A stretch of DNA of 64,000 nucleotides from contig NZ_JACJRG010000034.1 of assembly GCF_014697125.1 (NCBI RefSeq), positions 1-64,000 on the forward strand, given 5' to 3'. Shown here piece by piece: positions 51,619 through 60,791 of the stretch (the stretch's first letter is position 1; the number at the start of each line of letters is the position of its first letter). The notes below the pieces were generated by a model that was not told the DNA's origin, made no database searches, and saw only the letters and a program-made list of their open reading frames with translations. The position numbers and the translations under genes were made by a program. This DNA comes from Anabaena minutissima FACHB-250 (GTDB lineage: Bacteria; Cyanobacteriota; Cyanobacteriia; Cyanobacteriales; Nostocaceae).

Positions 51619-53118
51619 ATGATTCCCATTGATTCCGTCACTTTGGATGAGTACCCCCAGCAGATTGACAACCCAATCGATAGTCTGGAAAGTCGTCCAG
51701 ACAAGCCAGAAGAAGCTTGCGGAGTTTTCGGCATCTACGCACCAGGAGAAAATGTTGCCAAACTGACTTACTTTGGATTGTATGCCCTGCAACATCGGGG
51801 TCAAGAATCAGCCGGCATTGCCACCTTTGAAGGGACAAAAGTCCACCTTCACAAAGACATGGGTTTAGTGTCTCAAGTGTTTAATGAGTCGATTTTGGAA
51901 GAGTTACTAGGGAGTGTCGGCGTTGGTCATACTCGTTATTCCACCACCGGTTCTAGCCGGAAAGTGAATGCCCAACCTGCCGTAGTCGAAACCCGGTTAG
52001 GCTCATTAGCACTTGCACATAATGGTAACTTAGTCAATACTGTGAAATTGCGAGAAGAGTTGCTTAATAGTAACTTTAACTTAGTAACCACCACAGACTC
52101 AGAGATGATTGCTTTTGCGATCGCCGAAGCAGTCAACGCAGGTGCAGATTGGTTAGAAGGAGCTATTCAGGCATTTCATCGCTGTGAAGGTGCGTTTAGT
52201 TTAGTCATAGGCACTCCCGTTGGTGTGATGGGTGTACGTGATCCTAATGGCATTCGTCCTTTAGTGATTGGTACTGTACCAGGGAATCCCATTCGCTATG
52301 TTTTATCTTCCGAAACCTGCGGTTTAGATATCATTGGTGCAGAATACCTGCGCGATGTCGAACCAGGTGAAGTAGTTTGGATTACCGCAGAGGGTATGGC
52401 TTCCTACCACTGGAGTCAAAAACCCCAGCGTAAACTATGTATTTTTGAAATGATTTACTTTGCCCGTCCTGATAGCCAAATGCACAATGAGAGTCTGTAT
52501 AGCTATCGGATGCGCCTAGGACGGCAACTAGCGAAAGAGTCTTATGTAGACGCAGATATTGTTTTTGGTGTTCCTGATTCTGGCATACCTGCGGCTATAG
52601 GATTTTCTCAGGCTTCTGGTGTTGCTTACGGCGAAGGACTGATTAAAAATCGCTATGTAGGACGCACCTTTATTCAGCCTACCCAAGCCATGCGGGAATC
52701 GGGCATCAAAATGAAACTTAACCCTCTTAAAGATGTGCTGGCGGGTAAAAGGGTGATTATTGTTGATGACTCGATTGTACGGGGTACAACTAGCCGCAAA
52801 CTAGTGAAAGCTTTGCGTGAAGCCGGTGCAGTAGAAGTACATATGCGGATTTCTTCACCCCCGGTAACTCATCCTTGCTTCTACGGTATCGATACCGATA
52901 GCCAAGATCAGCTCATTGCTGCTACCAAATCCGTAGCAGAAATTGCCCAACAGCTAGAAGTAGATAGCCTCGCTTACCTGAGTTGGGAAGGAATGTTAGA
53001 AACCACAGGGGAAGACACCAATAGTTTCTGTTCGGCTTGCTTCACTGGAGATTATCCAGTAGCGATTCCTGAGCAGGTGAGACGTTCTAAGCTGATTTTG
53101 GAGAAGGTAGTCGTTTAG
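51619..53118 (+). CDS. purF: Amidophosphoribosyltransferase
   Basis: PurF catalyses the committed purine step, PRPP plus glutamine to phosphoribosylamine. The 499-residue precursor has a 33-residue propeptide ending ...PEEA; cleavage exposes the N-terminal nucleophile C34 of CGVFGIYAPG. Glutaminase motifs are HRGQESAGIA and GHTRYSTTG. The phosphoribosyltransferase PRPP loop is VIIVDDSIVRGTTSRK. Cys residues near the end (FCSACFTGDYP) fit the [4Fe-4S] B. subtilis type. A terminator follows. Confidence 0.95.
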   Translation: MIPIDSVTLDEYPQQIDNPIDSLESRPDKPEEACGVFGIYAPGENVAKLTYFGLYALQHRGQESAGIATFEGTKVHLHKDMGLVSQVFNESILEELLGSVGVGHTRYSTTGSSRKVNAQPAVVETRLGSLALAHNGNLVNTVKLREELLNSNFNLVTTTDSEMIAFAIAEAVNAGADWLEGAIQAFHRCEGAFSLVIGTPVGVMGVRDPNGIRPLVIGTVPGNPIRYVLSSETCGLDIIGAEYLRDVEPGEVVWITAEGMASYHWSQKPQRKLCIFEMIYFARPDSQMHNESLYSYRMRLGRQLAKESYVDADIVFGVPDSGIPAAIGFSQASGVAYGEGLIKNRYVGRTFIQPTQAMRESGIKMKLNPLKDVLAGKRVIIVDDSIVRGTTSRKLVKALREAGAVEVHMRISSPPVTHPCFYGIDTDSQDQLIAATKSVAEIAQQLEVDSLAYLSWEGMLETTGEDTNSFCSACFTGDYPVAIPEQVRRSKLILEKVVV

Positions 53119-53146
53119 GGATGAACAAAAAATAAATTACTTTTAG

Positions 53147-53182
53147 GGTGGGTTAAGTTACGGCTAACCCACCATTCTTTTA
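53147..53182 (+). terminator. Terminator after purF
   Basis: GGTGGGTTA/TAACCCACC stem with a 9-nt loop followed by ATTCTTTT. Confidence 0.88.
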
Positions 53183-53218
53183 GGGTTGATAGTGCCTATT
53201 GACTTTTGCCTTGCGGCA

Positions 53219-53500
53219 CTAGCTGTGCTTTAAAAAATCCACTTTAGGCAACAATGGGTCAGTGACAATACCCACGCCTGTAAAACCCCAGCGTTTGAGC
53301 AAACTGCCTAACTGTGTACCAGGAAGAGACTCTACAGCAAAGCGGTTTGCTACTTCTGGTGCATGAGTATTGAGATAGCTAAGGGCATCAAAGTTTTCTT
53401 GAAATAGTAATAAATAAACAGATGCGTCTTCATTGGGACGAGCAGTGAGATAACGTCCATCAGCTTTTGAACGCAGTATGTAATAGACTTCGGAGAGCAT
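53219..53500 (-). CDS. Small hypothetical protein
   Basis: 93 residues: VYYILRSKADGRYLTARPNEDASVYLLLFQENFDALSYLNTHAPEVANRF, then LGSLLKRWGFTGVGIVTDPLLPKVDFL. No signal peptide. It looks conserved (regular secondary structure, no repeats), but I cannot name it. The gene starts immediately next to a very long STRR array. Confidence 0.65.
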   Translation of the reverse strand: MLSEVYYILRSKADGRYLTARPNEDASVYLLLFQENFDALSYLNTHAPEVANRFAVESLPGTQLGSLLKRWGFTGVGIVTDPLLPKVDFLKHS

Positions 53501-53502
53501 GG

Positions 53503-53659
53503 AGGTAGGTAACAGGTGACAGGTGACAGGTGACAGGTGACAGGTGACAGGTGACAGGTGACAGGTGACAGGTAACAGGGGACAGGGGACAGGGGACAGG
53601 GGACAGGGGACAGGGGACAGGGGACAGGGGACAGGGGACAGGGGACAGGGGACAGGTAA
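53503..53659. repeat. Long STRR array, about 21 heptamers (GGTGACA then GGGGACA)
   Basis: The largest STRR in the window. About eight GGTGACA units lead through GGTAACA into about eleven GGGGACA units, then a final GGTAAC. The homogeneous blocks with a sharp type switch suggest repeated slippage expansion of single variants. It separates the hypothetical gene from the permease stop codon. Confidence 0.95.
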
Positions 53660-53665
53660 CTAAAA

Positions 53666-54706
53666 TTATGTGTCTAGACGAATGCGGGGGTCTGCTACTT
53701 TGAGTAACAAGTCTGCCATGAGGTTGCCTACATTGAGTAATACGGCACTCATTACTAGACTCGCCATGACTAAATACTGGTCTTTAGCAATTACCGCCTG
53801 TAAAGTTAATCTACCTAAGCCTGGCCAGTTAAAGAACTGTTCCGCGATAAATGCACCGCCCAATAAACCTGCTAACTCAAAGCCTAACAAAGTGATAAGG
53901 GGGTTAATGGCGTTACGCAGCGCATGGACGTAAATCACACGATTTTCTGGTAGTCCTTTGGCGCGTGCTGTTTGAATGTAATCTTGGCGCAGTACATCTA
54001 ATAATTCGCCACGCATAATGCGTTGTAAGCCTGCAAAACTAGTAATACTCAAAGCAATGGTGGGTAAAATCATGTGCCAACCGAGATCAAGGATTTTACC
54101 AAACCAAGATAAATCCGCATGGTCAATGCTAGTCATCCCACCCACGGGGAATAAAGGCGTAGTGAATTGGGCAAAGATCAGTAAAAACAGAACAGTGATG
54201 AAACTGGGAAAGCCTTGTCCAGTATAGCTAATCACCTGCAAGATTCGGTCAGTGGCTTTATTTTGCTTCACTGCCGCTACAATACCCAAGGGAATAGCGA
54301 TCGCCCAGGTGATAACTAAAGACGCGATCGCTAAAATTAAAGTAGCAGGTATCCTCTCCCACAATAGAGACGCAACTGAACGCTGGTAAACAAAACTTGT
54401 CCCAAAATCTCCTTTGGTGACAATGCGCCCCAACCATAACCAATATTGCTCTATCCAAGGCTTATCCAAACCAAACTGCTTGATCAGTTCTGTAATTCTC
54501 TCTGGAGAAATTTTCGGATTTTGTCGCAGTGTATCTACATAATTACCTGGGGATAATTTCATGATGAAAAACGACAACGCCGATGCCAACAATAGGGTCA
54601 ACAGTGCCTGCAATATTCGCTTCACCACATAAATGAACGTTTCGCTGGTGATAAACCTAATCAACCAATCCCAAGCTCTATCCCCGGAAATTCTTGTAGA
54701 AGTCAT
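53666..54706 (-). CDS. OppB/DppB-type ABC transporter permease
   Basis: About 346 residues from the ATG at 54706 (MTSTRISGDRAWDWLI), which has AAAGGA/AAAAGG upstream; an earlier start at 54766 runs through STRR-like DNA. Six membrane helices, the N-terminal pattern VKRILQALLTLLLASALSFFIMKLSPG, and the EAA-loop DYIQTARAKGLPENRVIYVHALRNAINPLITLLGFE identify a peptide/nickel-type permease. The partner permease, ATPases and binding protein are not here, so the system is scattered. Substrate unknown (peptide or nickel are family precedents). Confidence 0.85.
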   Translation of the reverse strand: MTSTRISGDRAWDWLIRFITSETFIYVVKRILQALLTLLLASALSFFIMKLSPGNYVDTLRQNPKISPERITELIKQFGLDKPWIEQYWLWLGRIVTKGDFGTSFVYQRSVASLLWERIPATLILAIASLVITWAIAIPLGIVAAVKQNKATDRILQVISYTGQGFPSFITVLFLLIFAQFTTPLFPVGGMTSIDHADLSWFGKILDLGWHMILPTIALSITSFAGLQRIMRGELLDVLRQDYIQTARAKGLPENRVIYVHALRNAINPLITLLGFELAGLLGGAFIAEQFFNWPGLGRLTLQAVIAKDQYLVMASLVMSAVLLNVGNLMADLLLKVADPRIRLDT

Positions 54707-54776
54707 TATGCCTTTTATCCTTTGTTCCTTTGTCCAGTGGTGTTTGGTTTCAAAGCCATTAGTCAATGACTATCGA

Positions 54777-55295
54777 CTAATATTCAACTAGAGAAATAAT
54801 TGGCACATCTGGTAAATATTTGCGCCCTTGTAAATCCCGTAGCTCGATAATAAACCCAAAACCAACTAATTCGCAGCCTATTTGCTGCATTAATTGGGCT
54901 GTAGCAGTTGCTGTTCCTCCTGTCGCAATTAAATCATCTACAATCAAGACTCGGCTACCTGGGTGCAAAGCATCTTGATGCACTTCTAAACAGTCAGTAC
55001 CATACTCTAGTTGATATTCAACCGAATGAACTGCTGCCGGTAGCTTGCCTTTTTTGCGGACAGGAATAAAACCAGCACCTAATCTATAAGCTAACGGGGT
55101 GCCAAAAATGAACCCTCGTGACTCCATACCCGCAACATAATCGACTTCCAAACCAGCTTCATTACATTTTTCTGTAAGAAAGTCAATAGTGTATCGCAAA
55201 CCTTCGCGATCGCGCAGTAAAGTAGTGATATCCCGAAACATAATTCCGGGCTTAGGAAAATCTGGAATGTCGCGAATTAGAGATTTTAAATCCAT
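54777..55295 (-). CDS. apt: Adenine phosphoribosyltransferase
   Basis: 172 residues of the purine salvage enzyme that makes AMP from adenine and PRPP. Features: IPDFPKPGIMFRDITTLL near the start, VAGMESRGFIFGTPLA, FIPVRKKGKLPA and the PRPP loop RVLIVDDLIATGGTATATA. Family length. It precedes the permease gene on the same strand, across a 70 bp gap; a functional link is not obvious. An STRR lies just upstream. Confidence 0.95.
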   Translation of the reverse strand: MDLKSLIRDIPDFPKPGIMFRDITTLLRDREGLRYTIDFLTEKCNEAGLEVDYVAGMESRGFIFGTPLAYRLGAGFIPVRKKGKLPAAVHSVEYQLEYGTDCLEVHQDALHPGSRVLIVDDLIATGGTATATAQLMQQIGCELVGFGFIIELRDLQGRKYLPDVPIISLVEY

Positions 55296-55301
55296 AATTA
55301 T

Positions 55302-55456
55302 GGGGATTGGGGACTGGGGATTGGGGACTGGGTAAATTATGTGTAACCTAACCTCTAGGCTCTAGTACCGCCTGGCGGAAAGAAACAACCCACTCTCAAT
55401 TGTTCAAAGCGTTAAAATACGGGATTTTTGATTTTTGACTTTTGACTTTTGACTTC
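55302..55456. repeat. Two STRRs upstream of apt
   Basis: GGGGATTGGGGACT units (about 55302-55333) and, further up, TTTTGAC units (about 55422-55455). Between them is a degenerate repeat piece (AGTACCGCCTGGCGGAA). Confidence 0.8.
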
Positions 55457-55791
55457 ACGGCGGCACTAGTCCCCTGTAACCTGAAAAATCGTACACTATA
55501 ATGTCATACGCTTGGGATCAGAGCATTGATTTCGTCATCCATTGACGATATAGAGAATCTACACCAAGCTGAAGATAGATTAATACTCACACAACAAGAG
55601 AGTAAAATAATGCTTTAAAAACTTAAATTTACGTATAGTTCAACGTGAGAGTAATACAAGTAAGTTAATGTATATATCCATTAGACTTGTTATTGCTACT
55701 AAAAGTTTAATCTTGCTTTTTAGCTGTTTATCTTAAATTAGTTGTACTAGTTTTGCCTAGTCTATTAGAGCCGCACAAGGTATTTTATAGA
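55457..55791. other. Intergenic region before DUF3038 gene
   Basis: About 330 bp, AT-rich, presumably carrying the promoter of the DUF3038-DUF4335 unit. No site is recognised. Confidence 0.4.
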
Positions 55792-56418
55792 ATGAATGTT
55801 TCTGCAAGCTTAACGCCGTTTAATAGTCCAACCCCTCCATCACTGCCGATGATTTTGGACACTTTACCAGATCCTGCGATCGCGGGACAGGGATGTCCTG
55901 CTAGAACTAGGTTGCAAATTGATCTGATCTTATTGGCGATTGAAGCTTTAGAATTGGGTGGTTCTGAAGCCATTCTCACTTTTGCCCAAGAGTTGGACTT
56001 GAAAGTCATTGTCAAGGACAGGGTAAATTTGTGGCGGATGCGGAGTTCTAACCCCATCAGAAGAGCGCATATTCGCCGCCCTTTAACTATTATGGAGGCA
56101 AAAGCTTTAGTAGTAATTGCCTGTTACATCGCCCGGCGTTTAACAGTTGTGATCCGCCAAATGCTGATGATCTGTCAACAAATGAACGACAAGCAGATCC
56201 CCCTAGAACAGAATTTACGTCTATCTAATTACCTAGAACGCTTTAGAGCGCATTTTAAAAGCAGAATGAACGCTCGCCGTTTTGGTGCGTTGGCCTTAAA
56301 TTCTGATGAAAAATTAAATGAATTAGCTATAAATTTGTTGGGACAATTGCTATTTTGTACTGGTACAGCTGGAATGCAGCGTTTCTGGATTAGTCTATTT
56401 GACGGGGAAGTGGAATGA
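55792..56418 (+). CDS. DUF3038-type cyanobacterial protein
   Basis: About 208 residues from the ATG at 55792; a TTG 39 bp upstream is possible. The domain reads ARTRLQIDLILLAIEALELGGSEAILTFAQELDL, then TIMEAKALVVIACYIARRLTVVIRQMLMICQQMN and ends GTAGMQRFWISLFDGEVE. The helical pattern and pairing with a DUF4335 gene match a conserved cyanobacterial couple. Function unknown. The last codon overlaps the ATG of the next gene (ATGA), showing translational coupling. Confidence 0.75.
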   Translation: MNVSASLTPFNSPTPPSLPMILDTLPDPAIAGQGCPARTRLQIDLILLAIEALELGGSEAILTFAQELDLKVIVKDRVNLWRMRSSNPIRRAHIRRPLTIMEAKALVVIACYIARRLTVVIRQMLMICQQMNDKQIPLEQNLRLSNYLERFRAHFKSRMNARRFGALALNSDEKLNELAINLLGQLLFCTGTAGMQRFWISLFDGEVE

Positions 56419-57881
56419 ACATTCAACGTAAGTACAGTTTACCTAATTGTACATTGCTTTTAGAGGGATTAAGTGATGCTACCAGGGGCGTACACTTCCA
56501 AGACCTGCGCCCTGAACTGTCAATATTGGTAAATGCAGAATGCTATATTTCCAACCACAATCAGCCACTAGTGGGAGGAAGAGAATTTTTTGAAAGTTTG
56601 GTGAGAGCAGTTAGTGGTTATGCTCAAGAGTTTTTAAGTAATGTGCCGAACCCACAAGCACATAATCAAGACTCTGAACTCGTAGAGTTACAGAACATAG
56701 ATGTTAACCGCCACAGATTAATAGTTCACGCTGAGAACGCACCAGATGAATTTAATTCTGGCTCTAGCGATCATCAACAACCAATTCAAATAGATTTGAA
56801 TACGGTACAGTTGTTTGATTTAGTGGAAGCTGTAGATCAGTTTTTTGCCGACACTCAAACTTTACCAGAGTTATCCCTAGAATTACAACCAGTGACTAGA
56901 CGTTATGGCGGTGCTAGTCAAGCTGTTATGAAACAGGCAGTACCCGCAACTATTGGTGTTTCTAGTTTAGCTGTGGCAGCGATCGCCTTTAGCTTGATTC
57001 CTGCCCCAGAAATACGCCCACCAGAAACCAAGCCAGAGGAACAGAGTTCTACTACCGATACTACAGCCTCACCAACAACAACGCCCACAACCGCAGCAAC
57101 TCTCACACCTACACCTACATCAGCCACCACAGCTGCCGCAGCAACTCCCACGCCAACGCCTACAGAAGCCGCAACTCAACCCGTAGTTAAGGATTTAGAG
57201 GCACTTTTAAATAATGTTACTGAAATCACTGATCCCTCTCAACTACGTGTTTTAAATCGGCAGGTTTGGAATCAAATCAACCCAGCTTGGAATAGCCGCA
57301 CAGAAGTTAAACAGGATTTAGTTTATCGCGTAGGTGTAGCGGCAGATGGTTCAATTGTGGGTTACAAAGCAGTCAACCAAGGGGCTAACAAAGGTATAGA
57401 ATCAACACCTCTGCCTAACTTACTTTACAATCCTGCTAACCGTCCTCCTATTGCGAATGAGCCAATTGCCCAATTTAAAGTAGTTTTTACTAGCAAAGGC
57501 ATACTAGAGGTTAGTCCTTGGCGCGGCTATGCGAGAACCCCGGAAGTAGTCGGTACAAAAATCTCTGATGCTAATACCATCAAAACTTTAAACCAAAAGC
57601 TTTACGATACAGTCCGGCAAAATTGGAGTGGGACTCCCAGCTTTAACAAAGATTTGAAGTATCGAGTAGCCATCAATAAAGATGGCACAATTGCTGATTA
57701 TGAACCTCTCAACCAAGTCGCCTTTGACTATTTCCGGGAAACACCCTTACCCAAAATGTTCCAAGCCGTGTATGGTTCAAATGCAGCAGCCCCCAACAGC
57801 AAGGAAGCTTTAGCCCACTTCCAGGTCACATTCAAGCCTAGCGGTCAATTAGAAGTTGCCCCTTGGCAGGGATACCAGTAA
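56415..57881 (+). CDS. DUF4335-type protein with membrane segment
   Basis: 488 residues. The N-terminal domain (KYSLPNCTLLLEGLSDATRG, ELSILVNAECYISNHNQPLVGGREFFESLVRAVSGYAQEFL, about 1-160) matches DUF4335. One membrane segment follows at about 178-195 (VSSLAVAAIAFSLIP), then a Thr/Ala/Pro-rich linker (about 200-258, STTDTTASPTTTPTTAATL). Two similar C-terminal repeats (about 268-385 and 388-488) each contain VYRVGVAADGSIVGYK or KYRVAINKDGTIADYE and a closing LEV(A/S)PW(R/Q)GY motif. The upstream DUF3038 partner overlaps by four bases. Function unknown. Confidence 0.78.
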   Translation: MNIQRKYSLPNCTLLLEGLSDATRGVHFQDLRPELSILVNAECYISNHNQPLVGGREFFESLVRAVSGYAQEFLSNVPNPQAHNQDSELVELQNIDVNRHRLIVHAENAPDEFNSGSSDHQQPIQIDLNTVQLFDLVEAVDQFFADTQTLPELSLELQPVTRRYGGASQAVMKQAVPATIGVSSLAVAAIAFSLIPAPEIRPPETKPEEQSSTTDTTASPTTTPTTAATLTPTPTSATTAAAATPTPTPTEAATQPVVKDLEALLNNVTEITDPSQLRVLNRQVWNQINPAWNSRTEVKQDLVYRVGVAADGSIVGYKAVNQGANKGIESTPLPNLLYNPANRPPIANEPIAQFKVVFTSKGILEVSPWRGYARTPEVVGTKISDANTIKTLNQKLYDTVRQNWSGTPSFNKDLKYRVAINKDGTIADYEPLNQVAFDYFRETPLPKMFQAVYGSNAAAPNSKEALAHFQVTFKPSGQLEVAPWQGYQ

Positions 57882-58074
57882 TAATTCGTAATTACTAATT
57901 CGTAGTTCGTAATTAAGAGCTACGAATTACGTTTAATGTGAATTAAGTCTTGAAACCCTTGTAGTTTCCTCATTAATTCCAAAAAAAAATTTTAGACGAG
58001 TCTTAAAATTATCGTGGGATAAGAGACGTTTTTCATTCACATCAAGAGTGAACTACGAATTACGAATTACGAAT
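57882..58074. repeat. ACGAATT-type repeats with inverted copies
   Basis: TTCGTAATTACTAATTCGTAG and its complement CTACGAATTACG form a hairpin; ACGAATT heptamers recur at 58052-58074, right at the stop of the PBP gene. It may serve as terminator between convergent genes. Confidence 0.7.
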
Positions 58075-60345
58075 TTACCTTGTAATTCTCCTCATATAAT
58101 TACCCCACAACTGAGCAGCCTGTGCGCTGCTACCATTGGTGGGGGAATTATTGTCGTTGCCTAACCAAATACCTGTTGCTAGTCGGCGACTAGGGATAAA
58201 GCCAATAAACCACAAATCAACGTTCTTATCGGTTGTACCAGTTTTGCCTGCTTCCCCTAGTCCAATGGCAGCACTGCGTCCAGTACCCCGTGTAATTACC
58301 TGTTGCATCAAATTAGTCATCTGATCAGCTACGGCGGGTGATAAGACTCGCTGATTGGCATTTCTATCTTGATCGAAGGAATAAATCACACGGCAGGTTT
58401 TCAAATCATTGCGATCTTTACAATCACTACTATCTAAAATTCTACTGATGGCATGGGGAGGATTCCACACGCCACGATTACTGATAGCACCAAAAGCACC
58501 AGTCATTTCTAAAACGTTGACTACACTTTGACCCAATATCAAACCAGGTACAGGATCAAGTGATGACTTTACACCCAAACGTTTTGCCATCGCCACCACT
58601 TTATCTAATCCCACTTCCCTACCTATCCGCAAAGCAATAGGGTTTTCTGAAAGTGCTAATCCTGTGGCAACATCTAAATTCACGCCTGCACCAGCACGAC
58701 ACGGCTTATAAGTAAACCCTTGCCAGGGCAAAGAGGCGCAGGAATAAGTTCTAGAGGTGGGTATGCCTTGTACAAGTGCCTGGGTGTAAGCAAAAATTTT
58801 AAAGGTAGAACCTGGCTGTCTTTTAGCTTGCACAGCTCGATTGAACTGACTTTGGCGATAATCAGTCCCGCCAACCATTGCCAGAATACTACCTGTTCTG
58901 GAGTCTAGTGTCACCATTCCCCCTTGAGAAAACCGAAAAGCCGAGCCGGCGGTACTGACTGAATTTTGTAGAGATATTTCGGCTTGCTCTTGAATTCTGG
59001 GGTCTAGCTGGGTTTCGATAATGTAATTTCCTTCTCTGGCTGCACCTTCACCTAATATGTTTTCTAGTTCCTGAAAAACATAGTCATAAAAATAAGGAGC
59101 TATAGTTTTAGCCTGCTGCTCACATACTTTAGGACTAACTTGCACCGTTGATCTTCTAGCTCTGTTAGCCTCCTCTTGGCTGATTTTGCCCATCTCTAAC
59201 ATCCGCTTAATTACACGATTGCGATAATCAGCAGCGTCGAGTTTCCGAGGGCCATCTCCACAAAAATTAAAAGCATTGGGAGCAGGTAAAATTCCTACCA
59301 ATGTTGCGGCTTCCGCTAGAGATAAGTCTTTAGCTGACTTCTCAAAGTAATACTTACCAGCATCCTCAAAACCAGAGGTATTTGCCCCTAAAAACACCCG
59401 ATTCAAGTAAGTCAGCAAAATGTCATCTTTGCTGTAAAAGGCTTCTAACTTCAGGGAAACAATGGCCTCCCTAATTTTACGCCCCAAGGAATCTTGTGCG
59501 CCGACATAATCACGAAATAAACTCCGGGACACCTGCTGGGTGATGGTGCTAGCTCCTTGCTGCACATCTCCACTGCGGCTATTAATCAACACAGCCCGTA
59601 AAATGCCCAAGGGGTCAACCCCAATATGCCAGTTATAGCGGCTATCTTCAGAGGCTACTACCGCCGCAGGTAAATAACGGCCAAAGTCTTCTAGACGCTT
59701 CATGTCTACGTGAGCCACATTCCGGGGTTCACGTAATGGGGTGCTACCATCACGGGCGTAAACTACTATAGGAGCGCGGGTAGCTGTCGGTAAAGGTCTA
59801 ACTTTAAATTTGAACGATTCAACCCCAATTACCAATCCTAACAAGGCACTTACGCCAGCAATCCCATAACCTGTCCAAGTAGCTGCTTTCACGTAGAAAG
59901 GTGGCGGATCGACATATTGCAATCGTACTGAAGCTGCTAGTTCTGGTGGGCCTAGGGTGAGAATATCGCCATGACGTAGTTCTAAGGTGTTAACTCGCCG
60001 TTTACCGCGATAAATGCCATTGGTGGAGTTTTCATCTTTGATAGTAAAAACTGGGGTACGCTGGGAAGAATCCCGTGATAACGACAAGTGAATTTGGCTG
60101 ACAACTGGGTTGCGAATGACTATATCAGAGGATTTGGAACTGCGACCCAGTATATAGCGATCGCCTAACAGTGGATAAACCTCCGCTTTATCTGCCCCTG
60201 CGTCCTGCACCCAGAGTTCTGGTACTTTGGCATTAGGCTTGAGCGCCAGTTTAGAAAAATCAACCCTAGCTTGAATCGTATGTACTGCTTGAGTCAGTTG
60301 ACCAAGTAAAGTTTGTGATTTGTGAGGAGGTTGGGGAGAGTTCAT
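58075..60345 (-). CDS. Class A penicillin-binding protein with N-terminal FHA domain
   Basis: A 756-residue bifunctional cell-wall synthase. An FHA phosphothreonine-binding domain (about 57-135, YILGRSSKSSDIVI, then STNGIYRGKRR) precedes a membrane segment (157-176), a GT51 transglycosylase (VVASEDSRYNWH with E233, then QQGASTITQQVSRSLF) and a transpeptidase with the SxxK motif STFK (S513, K516), SEN (566-568) and KTGTT (701-705). The FHA domain on the cytosolic side suggests control by Ser/Thr kinases. The long upstream region (60346-60791) is shared with the divergent repeat-protein gene. Confidence 0.92.
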   Translation of the reverse strand: MNSPQPPHKSQTLLGQLTQAVHTIQARVDFSKLALKPNAKVPELWVQDAGADKAEVYPLLGDRYILGRSSKSSDIVIRNPVVSQIHLSLSRDSSQRTPVFTIKDENSTNGIYRGKRRVNTLELRHGDILTLGPPELAASVRLQYVDPPPFYVKAATWTGYGIAGVSALLGLVIGVESFKFKVRPLPTATRAPIVVYARDGSTPLREPRNVAHVDMKRLEDFGRYLPAAVVASEDSRYNWHIGVDPLGILRAVLINSRSGDVQQGASTITQQVSRSLFRDYVGAQDSLGRKIREAIVSLKLEAFYSKDDILLTYLNRVFLGANTSGFEDAGKYYFEKSAKDLSLAEAATLVGILPAPNAFNFCGDGPRKLDAADYRNRVIKRMLEMGKISQEEANRARRSTVQVSPKVCEQQAKTIAPYFYDYVFQELENILGEGAAREGNYIIETQLDPRIQEQAEISLQNSVSTAGSAFRFSQGGMVTLDSRTGSILAMVGGTDYRQSQFNRAVQAKRQPGSTFKIFAYTQALVQGIPTSRTYSCASLPWQGFTYKPCRAGAGVNLDVATGLALSENPIALRIGREVGLDKVVAMAKRLGVKSSLDPVPGLILGQSVVNVLEMTGAFGAISNRGVWNPPHAISRILDSSDCKDRNDLKTCRVIYSFDQDRNANQRVLSPAVADQMTNLMQQVITRGTGRSAAIGLGEAGKTGTTDKNVDLWFIGFIPSRRLATGIWLGNDNNSPTNGSSAQAAQLWGNYMRRITR

Positions 60346-60791
60346 CGGCTGTTTACATCACGGTGAAGAGTGAAGAATCGGGCGAATGGCAGTCTCTATA
60401 ATCGGTTTTACACCATTTTACTCCTAAGCCAAAAAATTAATTGGCTATACGGAATTCTTGCCGATTCAATCTTACATCAATAGACTAGCTATTCAGTAAA
60501 ATTACTTTGTTAATAGGGGTACTTGTTAATACAGATACAATTTTCTGCTTCTAATCTACAATGCTGATTTTAGCTAATGTTAATTTGTTGCATAACCAGA
60601 AGGAACACTTTTACTTTTGTATTAATTAAAACTTACTATCAATAAATTAATGATTGAACTTTCACTACTTTTACATATCCACATACATTACAACAAAAGC
60701 AAACATCTTCATTTAGGAATATTTTCTAAAAATCTATTGTCTGTTTTAATGGTGCGAGTGTTCCATTTCCGTTGAGGTTAAGTTCAGAATT
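60346..60791. other. Divergent promoter region of PBP and repeat-protein genes
   Basis: About 445 bp, AT-rich. Carries one NtcA-like box at 60519 (listed separately). Nothing else is recognised. Confidence 0.4.
60519..60562 (+). promoter_or_regulatory. Possible NtcA-dependent promoter
   Basis: GTA-CTTGTTAA-TAC matches GTAN8TAC, and TACAAT lies 24 nt further, a spacing used by NtcA-activated promoters. One exact box of this kind is expected by chance every few kb in AT-rich DNA, so this is only suggestive. It would drive the gene at 60792 with a leader of about 220 nt. Confidence 0.3.
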
